From contig JAHWJQ010000022.1 in assembly GCA_019348305.1 (NCBI GenBank), forward strand, positions 1 through 16,661: 16,661 nucleotides of DNA. The letters are read 5' to 3'. Below are positions 7,978-14,402 of this stretch, piece after piece. Each line of letters begins with the position of its first letter. Positions within the stretch are counted from its first letter, which is position 1. Origin of the DNA: Actinomycetota bacterium. GTDB lineage: Bacteria; Actinomycetota; Acidimicrobiia; Acidimicrobiales; CADCTF01. The position numbers and the translations under genes are program-made. The notes under the pieces were generated by a model, which searched no databases, was not told where the DNA came from, and saw only the letters and a program-made list of their open reading frames with translations.

Positions 7978-8873
7978 ACCCCCACCTCGACGACGAGCAG
8001 CTCTCAGCCGACCTCGACGGCTTCGCCCTGGACGAGCGCGGCCGCTCCCACCTGGACGGGTGTGCGGCGTGCGCCGCTCGACGCAGAGACCTGGCCATGG
8101 CCTCCATGGCAGTCGCCACGCCCGTCGCGGCACTCGCCCCGGCGCTGGTCGACGCGCTCATCGCCAACGCCGCCGCCGAGGCGCCGGTGGCCGGGGCGAC
8201 GCGCCAAGCTGGCGTCGTAGACCTCCAGCAGCAACGGGAGGCCAGGGCGCGATCGGCGGGCAACCGGGCGCGATCTGGCCGGCGGGCGGGACCACCGCGA
8301 CCCTGGCTCGCCGGTGCAGCCGCCGCCTTGGCCGTGCTCGCCGGCCTGGCAGGGCTCACGCGGGCCACCTCGGAGCGCGGGGACCAGGCGACGGCCTTCC
8401 GGGGGGCGGAAGACAAGGCCGGCGCCGGCGCCGGGGCCACGTCGGCGGCCAGGGTCGTCGACCCATCGGTGGTGACGGGTGACCTCGGCGGCCAGGAGGA
8501 CCCCGCCGTGCTGGTCGCCACCCTGTCGGCCTCCGCGGGTGCGGGACCGCTGCTCGCCGGCGCTCCGCCGGGGGATGCCGGGGGCAACACCAACTCCGGG
8601 GCGAAGGCCGCTCCGGTGCCCGAGGCCCAAGTTGCCCGGGGGGGCGGCGAGGCCGGTGCCGTCATCCCCGACCGGGCGTTGTGCGTGGCCGTTGCCCGCG
8701 AGATCGGGGCCGGCCGCCTCGGCGGGCACCTGTCGACGAGCACGCTGCGCTGGAAGCACGAGCCGGCCGAGGTGCTGGTGTTCGAGTTGACCGAACCCGC
8801 TGGCGGGATCACCCGTCAGGCGCTCGTGTTGCGTCGTCCGGGTTGCGACCTCCTCGCCGACCCGCGCTTTTGA
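7974..8873 (+). CDS. Zinc-type transmembrane anti-sigma factor
   Basis: The 299-residue protein begins with a zinc anti-sigma (ZAS) domain: His26, Cys30 and Cys33 form the H-x3-C-x2-C motif, and His4 lies 22 residues upstream in place for the fourth ligand. An Ala/Gln/Arg-rich linker leads to one transmembrane helix at about 111-128, and residues 130-299 lie outside. The external part is Gly/Ala-rich and then has a more ordered C-terminus with one cysteine pair (R-A-L-C and P-G-C). It should hold the adjacent sigma factor inactive until an envelope or redox signal. The H-x3-C-x2-C arrangement makes thiol oxidation a possible signal, and trxB/trxA lie just downstream. Its 3' end overlaps a convergent gene by 65 bases. 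Confidence 0.88.
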   Translation: MNPHLDDEQLSADLDGFALDERGRSHLDGCAACAARRRDLAMASMAVATPVAALAPALVDALIANAAAEAPVAGATRQAGVVDLQQQREARARSAGNRARSGRRAGPPRPWLAGAAAALAVLAGLAGLTRATSERGDQATAFRGAEDKAGAGAGATSAARVVDPSVVTGDLGGQEDPAVLVATLSASAGAGPLLAGAPPGDAGGNTNSGAKAAPVPEAQVARGGGEAGAVIPDRALCVAVAREIGAGRLGGHLSTSTLRWKHEPAEVLVFELTEPAGGITRQALVLRRPGCDLLADPRF

Positions 8874-9183
8874 GCCACAGCGGAGCGGCAAGGCTGCCCA
8901 GCACCACGCCTGCCCACGCGGCCGGCGACGCGGTGTCGAGCCGGTGGCCGGTGGAGATCCAGGTGGCCCACACCAGCGCGGCCTGGGCGACGAGTGCCAC
9001 CGCGATGAGCAAGAAGCGATCCGTGTGCCGGCCGACGGTGGCCGTCGCCTCCCCAACCGCGACACCGAGGAACGGGCCAGCCAGCAGCGGTGTGAACCCG
9101 ACCAGCGGGTACTCACCCAAGATGACGGCGCCCACGGCGGCCACCACGACTCCGGCGAGCACGGCGGCGACGGGCTGGCGCAT
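8809..9183 (-). CDS. Four-helix membrane protein, function unknown
   Basis: The 124-residue protein has four likely membrane helices (about 5-23, 27-47, 56-77 and 88-106) and a basic, Gly/Arg-rich C-terminal tail. I do not recognise the family. The coding frame is supported by the regular hydrophobic segments and short charged loops. It starts at ATG 9183-9181 and runs toward the anti-sigma gene, with tail-to-tail overlap of 65 bases (8809-8873). Its upstream region holds a -10-like TAACCT (revcomp of 9193-9198) that would give a nearly leaderless message, and a perfect palindrome at 9207-9223 shared with the divergent gene at 9259. Confidence 0.65.
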   Translation of the reverse strand: MRQPVAAVLAGVVVAAVGAVILGEYPLVGFTPLLAGPFLGVAVGEATATVGRHTDRFLLIAVALVAQAALVWATWISTGHRLDTASPAAWAGVVLGSLAAPLWLKSAGRRGGRNPDDATRAPDG

Positions 9184-9192
9184 CGGCGGCGC

Positions 9193-9198
9193 AGGTTA
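9193..9198 (-). promoter_or_regulatory. Possible -10 element for the four-helix membrane protein gene
   Basis: On the minus strand this reads TAACCT, matching TANNNT and identical to the hexamer at 172-177. The predicted transcription start lies only about 3 bases before the ATG at 9183. No clear -35 hexamer is seen. Confidence 0.3.
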
Positions 9199-9206
9199 CT
9201 GGCAGC

Positions 9207-9223
9207 GGACACGGGTCGTGTCC
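9207..9223. promoter_or_regulatory. 17-base palindrome, candidate operator between divergent genes
   Basis: GGACACG at 9207-9213 and CGTGTCC at 9217-9223 form a perfect 7-base inverted repeat with a 3-base spacer. It sits midway in the 75-base gap between the divergent starts at 9183 and 9259, upstream of both putative -10 elements. That position suits a repressor or activator site acting on both genes. The regulator is not identifiable from the window. Confidence 0.4.
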
Positions 9224-9245
9224 AGGCGACGGCCAGGGCGTGCTT

Positions 9246-9251
9246 TAGTCT
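9246..9251 (+). promoter_or_regulatory. Possible -10 element for holin-like/trxB transcript
   Basis: TAGTCT at 9246-9251 fits TANNNT and lies 7 bases before the ATG at 9259, so transcription would start at or next to the start codon (leaderless). No Shine-Dalgarno sequence is seen in front of that ATG, which agrees with leaderless translation. Confidence 0.35.
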
Positions 9252-9258
9252 GCGAGCC

Positions 9259-9612
9259 ATGCCTTCGCCCGTAGGGCCGCGTACCGCCCGCTCTGACGGG
9301 CCACCGGCCACTCCGCCTCCATCGCCGGACTGGACGATCCAGGTGGCCGACACCATCGAGTCGGTCGTGGCGTCGGTCCGGGACAAGACGGCGGTGCCCC
9401 TGGAGACCGTGGCGCGGGCGGTGGTCTACGGCATCTTGATCGTCATCATGGCGACCGCGGCGATGGTGCTTTTGACCATCGCCTTGGTCCGGGTCGGGAG
9501 CTACGTGCTGCCGGTCTGGGCGGTGTACGCCATCGTGGGCGGGTTGTTCACGGTGGTCGGGTTGTTCCTGTGGACCAAGCGACGGCCGGCTTCCGGCGAC
9601 ACGAAGAGGTAG
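9259..9612 (+). CDS. Two-helix holin-like membrane protein
   Basis: The 117-residue protein has a Pro-rich N-terminus, an amphipathic stretch (about 27-50) and two membrane helices at about 54-76 and 83-105, ending in a basic tail. This layout is that of the small actinobacterial proteins annotated as phage holin family or Holin-X-like, which are chromosomal and not evidence of a prophage. The ATG at 9259 is chosen because the frame upstream overlaps the divergent gene and its promoter and reads as low-quality sequence. The gene ends two bases before the trxB GTG, and the trxB ribosome site lies inside its last codons, so they are co-transcribed. The function is unknown. Confidence 0.7.
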   Translation: MPSPVGPRTARSDGPPATPPPSPDWTIQVADTIESVVASVRDKTAVPLETVARAVVYGILIVIMATAAMVLLTIALVRVGSYVLPVWAVYAIVGGLFTVVGLFLWTKRRPASGDTKR

Positions 9613-9614
9613 AC

Positions 9615-10598
9615 GTGCCAGAACACCACGACGTCATCATCATTGGCTCCGGACCAGCCGGATTGACCGCCGCCATCTACGCGGCGCGGGCCAATCTCCA
9701 TCCGCTGGTGCTCGAAGGAGAAGCGTCCTCCACGAGCGACCAGCCGGGCGGGCAGTTGATGCTCACCACCGAGGTCGAGAACTACCCCGGGTTCGTCGAG
9801 GGCATCATGGGACCGGACCTGATGGCCAACTTCCGGGCCCAGGCGGCCCGCTTCGGGACTCAGTTCAAGACCGTGAAGGCTGGCAAGGTCGACCTGTCCG
9901 GCCCCCCGCACCGCATCTTCGCCGGCGACGAGGAGCTCCAGGCGAACGCGATCATCGTCGCCACCGGAGCGCGGGCGCTCACGTTGGGCCTGCCCAACGA
10001 ACAGCGACTCATGGGCTACGGCGTGTCCACCTGCGCAACCTGCGACGGCTTCTTCCACAGCGGCTTCGACATCGCGGTGGTCGGTGGGGGCGACTCGGCC
10101 ATGGAAGAGGCGATCTTTCTCACCAAGTTCGCCAGCCGGGTGTACCTGATCCACCGGCGCCGGGAGTTCCGCGCCTCGAAGATCATGCAGGACCGCGCCA
10201 GCCGCAACGACAAAATCACCTTCGTCCTCGACAGCGTGGTCACCGACGTCCTCGGCGAGAGCCAGGTCGAGGGAGTGCAACTGGAGAACGTGGTGAGCGG
10301 AGAGGTCTCGACCTTGCCGGTCCACGGCGTGTTCGTGGCCATCGGGCACGTGCCGAACACCGACCTGTTCAAGGGCTGGCTGGAGATGGAGGACACCGGC
10401 TACCTCATCACCCGGCACGGGTCGTCATTCACCAACGTGGCCGGTGTCTTCGCCGCTGGCGACGTCCAGGACCACGTTTACCGCCAAGCGGTCACCGCGG
10501 CCGGCTCCGGCTGCATGGCTGCCATCGACGCCGAGCGCTGGCTCGAGGCGACGGCCAGCGCCGCCAACGAGATCATCGAGACACCCCGCAACTGGTAG
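9615..10598 (+). CDS. trxB: Thioredoxin-disulfide reductase
   Basis: The 327-residue flavoenzyme transfers electrons from NADPH through FAD to thioredoxin in the cytoplasm. It shows the FAD-binding G-S-G-P-A-G at 11-16, redox-active Cys140-Ala-Thr-Cys143, the NADPH-binding G-G-G-D-S-A at 157-162 and H-R-R-R-E-F-R-A-S at 180-188, and the C-terminal F-A-A-G-D-V FAD motif near 286. Length is typical of low-molecular-weight bacterial TrxB. GTG at 9615 is chosen because GAAGAGG at 9603-9609 sits five bases before it and the protein then starts directly before the first beta strand; an in-frame ATG at 9570 would add 15 residues inside the previous gene. It is followed after 110 bases by trxA. Confidence 0.96.
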   Translation: MPEHHDVIIIGSGPAGLTAAIYAARANLHPLVLEGEASSTSDQPGGQLMLTTEVENYPGFVEGIMGPDLMANFRAQAARFGTQFKTVKAGKVDLSGPPHRIFAGDEELQANAIIVATGARALTLGLPNEQRLMGYGVSTCATCDGFFHSGFDIAVVGGGDSAMEEAIFLTKFASRVYLIHRRREFRASKIMQDRASRNDKITFVLDSVVTDVLGESQVEGVQLENVVSGEVSTLPVHGVFVAIGHVPNTDLFKGWLEMEDTGYLITRHGSSFTNVAGVFAAGDVQDHVYRQAVTAAGSGCMAAIDAERWLEATASAANEIIETPRNW

Positions 10599-10610
10599 GG
10601 GCCCTGCCCC
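10598..10610 (+). terminator. Weak GC hairpin after trxB
   Basis: GGGGC at 10598-10602 and GCCCC at 10606-10610 form a 5-base GC stem with a 3-base loop right at the trxB stop. There is no T-tract, so at most this attenuates transcription before the separate trxA promoter. Confidence 0.2.
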
Positions 10611-10670
10611 GCCCCCGGCCCGGCGCCAGGAATGGCCGGTGGCAGTGGGCTGTTGAGCGCCACGGGTAGC

Positions 10671-10676
10671 TATTCT
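10671..10676 (+). promoter_or_regulatory. Possible -10 element for trxA
   Basis: TATTCT at 10671-10676 matches TANNNT and is the most AT-rich spot in the trxB-trxA gap. A start near 10683 would leave a 26-base leader that contains the strong ribosome site GAGGAGG at 10692-10698 before the ATG at 10709. No -35 hexamer at the usual spacing is seen, so an alternative sigma factor may be used. Confidence 0.4.
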
Positions 10677-10708
10677 GCCCCCAGCGACTTCGAGGAGGCG
10701 CGGCTGTC

Positions 10709-11035
10709 ATGGCCGACAACATCACGACACTCACCGACGCCAACTTCAACGAGGAGGTTAAGGGGTCCCCTGAACCGGTCCTGGTCGACTTCTGGGCCGA
10801 GTGGTGTGGCCCGTGCAAGATGATCGCGCCGATGCTCCAGGAGATCGCCACCGAACAGGCAGGCAAGCTCCGGGTGGCCAAGCTCAACGTGGACGAGGCG
10901 CCGGCAACCGCCCGTCAGTTCCAGGTCATGAGCATCCCCACCCTCATCCTGTTCAAGGACGGGGAGATGCAGAAGCGGGTCGTGGGCGCTCGGGGCAAGG
11001 GACAGCTCATGGAGGAGCTCTCGGAATTCCTGTAA
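10709..11035 (+). CDS. trxA: Thioredoxin
   Basis: The 108-residue protein is a standard cytoplasmic thioredoxin that reduces protein disulfides and is recharged by the TrxB encoded upstream. The active site is W-Cys33-G-P-Cys36, preceded by V-D-F-W-A-E, and the cis-proline loop S-I-P-T-L appears near residue 77. Length is exactly typical. The ATG at 10709 has a GAGGAGG ribosome site ten bases upstream. The last codons contain GGAGGAG (11011-11017), which appears to serve as the ribosome site of the next gene, whose likely start lies before the trxA stop, so the two are probably translationally coupled. It matches mycobacterial trxC by position. Confidence 0.97.
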   Translation: MADNITTLTDANFNEEVKGSPEPVLVDFWAEWCGPCKMIAPMLQEIATEQAGKLRVAKLNVDEAPATARQFQVMSIPTLILFKDGEMQKRVVGARGKGQLMEELSEFL

Positions 11036-12018
11036 AGCCGCTCCCGCTGGCCCTCGGGTGCCAGGGGGAGGCGGTCAGCGATGTCCAGCGCCGCCTCGTG
11101 GCCTTGGGCTTCGATCTCGAGGGCGACCGCCACGGAACCTACGGTGGGGGCACCGTGGCAGCCGTGCGCGCCTTCCAGGAGCGCCGCGGCATCCGCATAG
11201 ATGGTGTGTGCGGTGACCAGACCTGGTCGGCTCTGGTGGAAGCCGGCTACCGGCTGGGAGACCGCCCGCTGTACCTGGCCCATCCGATGCAGCGAGGCGA
11301 CGACGTCGCCGAGCTGCAGCGACGGCTCGGCTCGCTGGGCTTCGACGGGGGCCGCGTCGACGGGATCCTCGGTCCGCGCACCGAACGGGCCCTCGCCGAC
11401 TTTCAGCGCAACGCCGGCGTGGTGAGCGACGCCGTCTGCGGTCCCGCCACCATCGCCGCCCTCGAGCGGCTGGGATCGTCCTGCGACGCTCCCCATTCCG
11501 TGGCCGCGGTGCGCGAGCGCGAGGAGCACCGCCAGGGTTCCCGCTCGCTCACCGGCCGGCGGATCGCCGTGGGCGAGACCGGTGGGCTCGATGCCCTGGC
11601 CCGCTCCGTCGCGGCGGCCCTCACCTCGGCCGGAGGCAGCGTGGTGGTCCTCCAGCATCCGGACAGCTACGAACACGCTGCCGGGGCCAACGCCGCCGGG
11701 GCAGACGCCTATGTCGGCGTGGCGCTCACGGCTGATGGCGCCGCTGGGTCCTCCAGCGCGTACTACCGCTCCGCCAGTGGCTGGGAGAGTCCCGGGGGCC
11801 GGCGGTTGGCCGAGCTGGTGCAGTCCGCTCTGGCGCCAGTGCTGGGCGGCACGAGCACCCTTCGGGGAATGGCGGTCCCGGTGCTGCGGGAGACGGCGAT
11901 GCCGGCGGTGGTGACCGAGTTGGCCCCCGCGGCGCTCGTCGTGGAGCGCTCAGCGGAGGTGGCCCGCGCCCTCACGTCGGCGGTTCGACTCTGGGTGGAG
12001 GGGGCTCCCGAAGGTTAG
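11026..12018 (+). CDS. cwlM: CwlM-like protein: two peptidoglycan-binding repeats plus inactive amidase fold
   Basis: The roughly 330-residue protein has two PG_binding_1 repeats (about 8-70 and 85-146) and an N-acetylmuramoyl-L-alanine amidase-like (Amidase_3) domain at about 176-325. No signal peptide or membrane helix is present. The zinc-binding positions are lost: D-P-G-H-G-G is V-G-E-T-G-G at 182-187, and the S-I-H-A-N position reads V-G-V-A-L-T-A-D. Only a Glu in V-T-E-L (298) remains. M. tuberculosis CwlM, also after trxA, is a cytoplasmic catalytically dead homologue that controls MurA when phosphorylated by PknB; the same role is inferred here. No ATG, GTG or TTG precedes the first repeat; ATT at 11026 is chosen because GGAGGAG lies 8 bases before it. 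GTG 11098 would truncate the first repeat. Confidence 0.82.
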   Translation: MPVKPLPLALGCQGEAVSDVQRRLVALGFDLEGDRHGTYGGGTVAAVRAFQERRGIRIDGVCGDQTWSALVEAGYRLGDRPLYLAHPMQRGDDVAELQRRLGSLGFDGGRVDGILGPRTERALADFQRNAGVVSDAVCGPATIAALERLGSSCDAPHSVAAVREREEHRQGSRSLTGRRIAVGETGGLDALARSVAAALTSAGGSVVVLQHPDSYEHAAGANAAGADAYVGVALTADGAAGSSSAYYRSASGWESPGGRRLAELVQSALAPVLGGTSTLRGMAVPVLRETAMPAVVTELAPAALVVERSAEVARALTSAVRLWVEGAPEG

Positions 12019-12039
12019 CGACAGGTCCTCCCCAAGTTC

Positions 12040-12054
12040 TCCCCAGGATGGGGA
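12040..12054. terminator. Small hairpin at the convergent cwlM/parB-operon junction
   Basis: TCCCCA at 12040-12045 and TGGGGA at 12049-12054 form a perfect 6-base stem with a 3-base loop, 22 bases past the cwlM stop and 15 bases before the end of the leftward small ORF. Its location between convergent units suits a bidirectional terminator, but the stem is short and no T-tract follows. Confidence 0.3.
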
Positions 12055-12068
12055 CGTCAGCCGAAGGG

Positions 12069-12266
12069 TTAGGGATCTGGGTCAGCGTGCTGTGCGGGCC
12101 AAGGGCTGTCGTCGCCCGCCTGCGAGCCGGCCGCGGTGACGGTGCCCGGTATGGCGGCGTCGGCGTCTACGGCGGGTGCCGGAGCCGGGCGACGACGCAC
12201 CAGACCGGCGACAACACCCCCCACCACGCCCAGAAGCAGAGCGGATAGCTGCCGGCGCAGGCGCAT
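12069..12266 (-). CDS. Possible small single-pass membrane protein after parB
   Basis: This 65-residue reading frame starts with ATG at 12266, 10 bases after the parB stop, with GAGGG (within the parB stop region) about 8 bases upstream as a ribosome site. The peptide opens with a basic stretch R-L-R-R-Q, then a hydrophobic helix (about 8-22), then R-R-R and a Pro/Ala/Asp-rich tail. The hydrophobic helix flanked by arginines and close spacing to parB support translation; the tail is low in complexity and could be chance in such GC-rich DNA. If real, it is the last gene of the yidC-parB transcript. The family is not recognised. Confidence 0.42.
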   Translation of the reverse strand: MRLRRQLSALLLGVVGGVVAGLVRRRPAPAPAVDADAAIPGTVTAAGSQAGDDSPWPAQHADPDP

Positions 12267-12276
12267 CGGGCGGCCC

Positions 12277-13179
12277 TCAGGCCCCCGACCCGCCCGAACC
12301 GGGTTCGGTCATGGCTCGGTAGATACGCTCGAGGTCCTCGAGGGTGGCGAAGTCGATGACCAGGCGGCCCTTCTTTGCCCCCATCTCAACCTTGACCGTC
12401 GTGTCGAGGTACCCCGACAGCAAGTCCTCGAGCTCGAGTAGCCCTGGCGGGCGGAGCTGCTTGCCAGTGGGGGGACGGGCCGGCCCCGTCCCGGTCAACT
12501 GGCTCGCCAGCTCGTTTCGCCGCCGAACCGCCTCTTCGACTTCCCGCACCGACAGCGCTTCGCTCACCGCCTTCTTGGCCAGCGACTCCTGGAACCCCCT
12601 GTCCGGGGTGCCGAGCAATGCTCGGGCGTGGCCGGCCGAGAGTTGGCCGTCGGCCACCAGCCGTTGGATCGCCGGCGGGAGTTGGAACAGCCGCAGCGCG
12701 TTCGAGACCGCCGAGCGGCTCTTGCCCACCCTGGCCGCCACCTCGTCGTGGGTGAGGTGGAAGTCTTCGATGAGCTGTTGGTACGCGGCCGCCTCCTCCA
12801 AGGCGTTGAGGTCCTGGCGGTGCAGGTTCTCCACCAGCGCCTGCTCCAGGCTGGCCACATCGGTGGCGGCCCGGACGATGGCGGGGATGGTCTGCAGCCC
12901 AGCCCGCCTCGCCGCCCGCCATCGCCGCTCGCCGGCGATCAGCTCGTAGCGGCCCTCCTCGACCGGCCGCACGAGGATGGGCTGCAACACCCCGAGCTCG
13001 CGGATCGAGGCGGTCAGGCTGGCCAGCGTTTCTTCGTCAAAGTGCCGCCTGGGCTGGAAGGAATTGGTAGCTATGGCGGACACCGGCAGCTCCAGCAGGG
13101 CAGCACTGCCTTCGTTGGCGACCTCTGTGGGGATCAGGGCACCAAGGCCCCTACCCAGTCCGCTGCGGCGCGCCACCAC
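12277..13179 (-). CDS. parB: Chromosome partitioning protein ParB
   Basis: ParB is a CTP-dependent DNA clamp that loads at parS, spreads and drives origin segregation with ParA. The 300-residue protein has the N-terminal ParA-stimulating peptide (R-R-S-G-L-G-R-G-L-G-A-L-I), the ParB/Srx CTP-binding fold with G-E-R-R-W-R-A at 83-89 and E-N-L-H-R-Q-D-L-N at 117-125, the KorB-type helix-turn-helix at about 141-166, and a C-terminal dimerisation region at about 240-290 after a Pro-rich linker. Two adjacent GTG codons at 13179 and 13176 are possible starts. The second has better spacing from the near-perfect AAGGAGGTGA site just upstream. The 5' end overlaps parA by 29 bases. Confidence 0.96.
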   Translation of the reverse strand: MVARRSGLGRGLGALIPTEVANEGSAALLELPVSAIATNSFQPRRHFDEETLASLTASIRELGVLQPILVRPVEEGRYELIAGERRWRAARRAGLQTIPAIVRAATDVASLEQALVENLHRQDLNALEEAAAYQQLIEDFHLTHDEVAARVGKSRSAVSNALRLFQLPPAIQRLVADGQLSAGHARALLGTPDRGFQESLAKKAVSEALSVREVEEAVRRRNELASQLTGTGPARPPTGKQLRPPGLLELEDLLSGYLDTTVKVEMGAKKGRLVIDFATLEDLERIYRAMTEPGSGGSGA

Positions 13180-14311
13180 TCACCTCCTTGGCCAGCTCGC
13201 GGTAGGCCAGCGAGCCCCGCGAGGATGGATCGAACACAATGATGGGCTGGCCGAACGATGGGGCCTCGGACAGCCGAACCGTCCGGGGCACGATGTTGCG
13301 GCAAACCTTAGGCCCGAAGTGCTCCCGCACTTCGGCTGCAACCTGCTCAGCCAGCTTGGTGCGTGCGTCGTACATCGTCAACACGATGGCTGAGACCTCC
13401 AGCTTCGGGTTGAGGTTCCCCTGCACCAAGTTGACGTTGCGCAGCAGCTGGCCGAGGCCCTCGAGCGCGTAGTACTCGCACTGGATCGGGACCAAGACCT
13501 CCGATGCCGCTGCCAGTCCGTTGACCGTGAGAAGCCCGAGGGAGGGCGGACAGTCGATGAGCACGAAGTCGAAGGCGTCAAGCACCTCTTCGAGGGCTCG
13601 GCGAAGACGTAACTCTCGACTGAACGCCGCCACGAGCTCGATCTCGGCACCAGCCAAGTCGATGGTGGAGGGAGCAACGAACAGGTTGCGCAGCGTCGTC
13701 GGCTCGACGCAGTCCTCGAGCGACAAGTCATGGAGAAGGACATCGTAGATGGAGTGCTCGAGGTTCCGGCTGTTGATGCCGAGGCCGGTCGTGGCGTTCC
13801 CCTGGGGATCGAGGTCGACGACCAGGACGCGGTAGCCGAGCACGGCGAGACTCGCTCCGAGGTTGATCGTCGTCGTGGTCTTGCCAACGCCACCTTTCTG
13901 GTTGGCAATGGCCACCACCCTCGGAAACGGCCGCAGGAACACAGACGCGCTCGGGGCGACCCCCTCTGGACGGGCCGCGGGAGTTGGCTCGGGCTCCGCC
14001 GTTTCGGGAACCACGTCGATGTTCGGCTGAGCGAGGTGGTCGGGCGTCGCTGCGTCAGCGGGTTCGCACACGGTCTCCCTGGCCCCGATGTCGCTGTCGA
14101 GAACAGGGTCGTCAATTCGTGGCGCAGCTACGAGGGGAAGCAGGTCCCACCGTAGGACCGGGGGGAGGACCGCGGCGTCGGGGGACGCCCCATCCTCGGG
14201 CTGCTGCTCGGCGCGAAGACGTTCGAAGATGCTGCGAGCGCGCGCGGCGACATCTTCTTCGGGAACAGCCACGCCGCCATGGTGGTCGGCCCCACCTCCC
14301 AATGCAAGCAC
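13151..14311 (-). CDS. parA: Chromosome partitioning ATPase ParA
   Basis: ParA is the Walker-type ATPase that moves ParB-parS complexes. The catalytic domain begins near residue 130: deviant Walker A K-G-G-V-G-K-T at 139-145, V-L-V-V-D-L-D-P-Q-G-N, and F-V-L-I-D-C-P-P-S (Walker B). It is preceded by about 130 residues of Pro/Ala/Glu-rich, probably disordered sequence with one helix-like A-R-A-R-S-I-F-E-R-L-R-A segment (about 23-34). This extension is longer than in most ParA proteins and may contact a polar scaffold. The GTG at 14311 is one option, but TTG at 14302 has a well-spaced GAAGG (14315-14311) and may be the true start. A parS-like site lies directly upstream. It overlaps parB at its 3' end. 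Confidence 0.95.
   Translation of the reverse strand: MLALGGGADHHGGVAVPEEDVAARARSIFERLRAEQQPEDGASPDAAVLPPVLRWDLLPLVAAPRIDDPVLDSDIGARETVCEPADAATPDHLAQPNIDVVPETAEPEPTPAARPEGVAPSASVFLRPFPRVVAIANQKGGVGKTTTTINLGASLAVLGYRVLVVDLDPQGNATTGLGINSRNLEHSIYDVLLHDLSLEDCVEPTTLRNLFVAPSTIDLAGAEIELVAAFSRELRLRRALEEVLDAFDFVLIDCPPSLGLLTVNGLAAASEVLVPIQCEYYALEGLGQLLRNVNLVQGNLNPKLEVSAIVLTMYDARTKLAEQVAAEVREHFGPKVCRNIVPRTVRLSEAPSFGQPIIVFDPSSRGSLAYRELAKEVSGGAPQRTG
13180..13189 (-). promoter_or_regulatory. Strong ribosome binding site of parB
   Basis: On the minus strand this reads AAGGAGGTGA, a ten-base match to the anti-Shine-Dalgarno end of 16S rRNA, lying inside the parA coding sequence. It is the strongest such site in the window. 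Spacing from its GGAGG core is about 3 bases to GTG 13179 and about 6 bases to GTG 13176, favouring the latter as the start. Confidence 0.6.
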
Positions 14312-14314
14312 CTT

Positions 14315-14330
14315 CGTTCCACGTGAAACC
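14315..14330. promoter_or_regulatory. parS: parS centromere-like site upstream of parA
   Basis: The 16 bases CGTTCCACGTGAAACC match the bacterial parS consensus TGTTTCACGTGAAACA at 13 of 16 positions, with the central CACGTGAAAC intact. It lies between rsmG and parA, only 4 bases from the 14311 GTG. parS sites in this location are common near the origin. ParB bound here could load for segregation and also repress parA. Confidence 0.8.
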
Positions 14331-14385
14331 TCTGGCCAGGATGGTGCGGGTACGGGCCGCCTGAGGAGGCCCCACCGCGATCACC

Positions 14386-14401
14386 CGTTTCACGGCGAAC
14401 A
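14386..14401. promoter_or_regulatory. Degenerate second parS-like site
   Basis: CGTTTCACGGCGAACA matches the parS consensus at 12 of 16 positions. The left half GTTTCACG is perfect and the right half is degraded. It lies 55 bases beyond the first parS-like site, in the same rsmG-parA gap and next to the rsmG stop. Binding by ParB is uncertain with this many mismatches. Confidence 0.4.
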
Positions 14402-14402
14402 C

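Noticed and set aside
8944..9258. Longer N-terminus for the holin-like protein starting at 8944
   Set aside because: It would run through the divergent membrane protein gene and both putative promoters, and the added sequence is His/Arg/Gly-rich without structure.
8004..9386. 460-codon minus-strand frame across the anti-sigma and membrane protein genes
   Set aside because: It covers two better supported genes and an intergenic palindrome, and its peptide is low-complexity.
9259..9612. Prophage signal from the holin-like protein
   Set aside because: No other phage genes are near; two-helix holin-like proteins are common chromosomal genes in actinobacteria.
10801..11025. CwlM-like protein starting at GTG 10801 inside trxA
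   Set aside because: The extra 75 residues are the out-of-frame translation of trxA and show no homology-like pattern; no ribosome site precedes that GTG.
12048..12248. 66-codon plus-strand frame between cwlM and parB
   Set aside because: No ribosome site or recognisable segment; the opposite frame has a membrane helix and ribosome site and is a better candidate.
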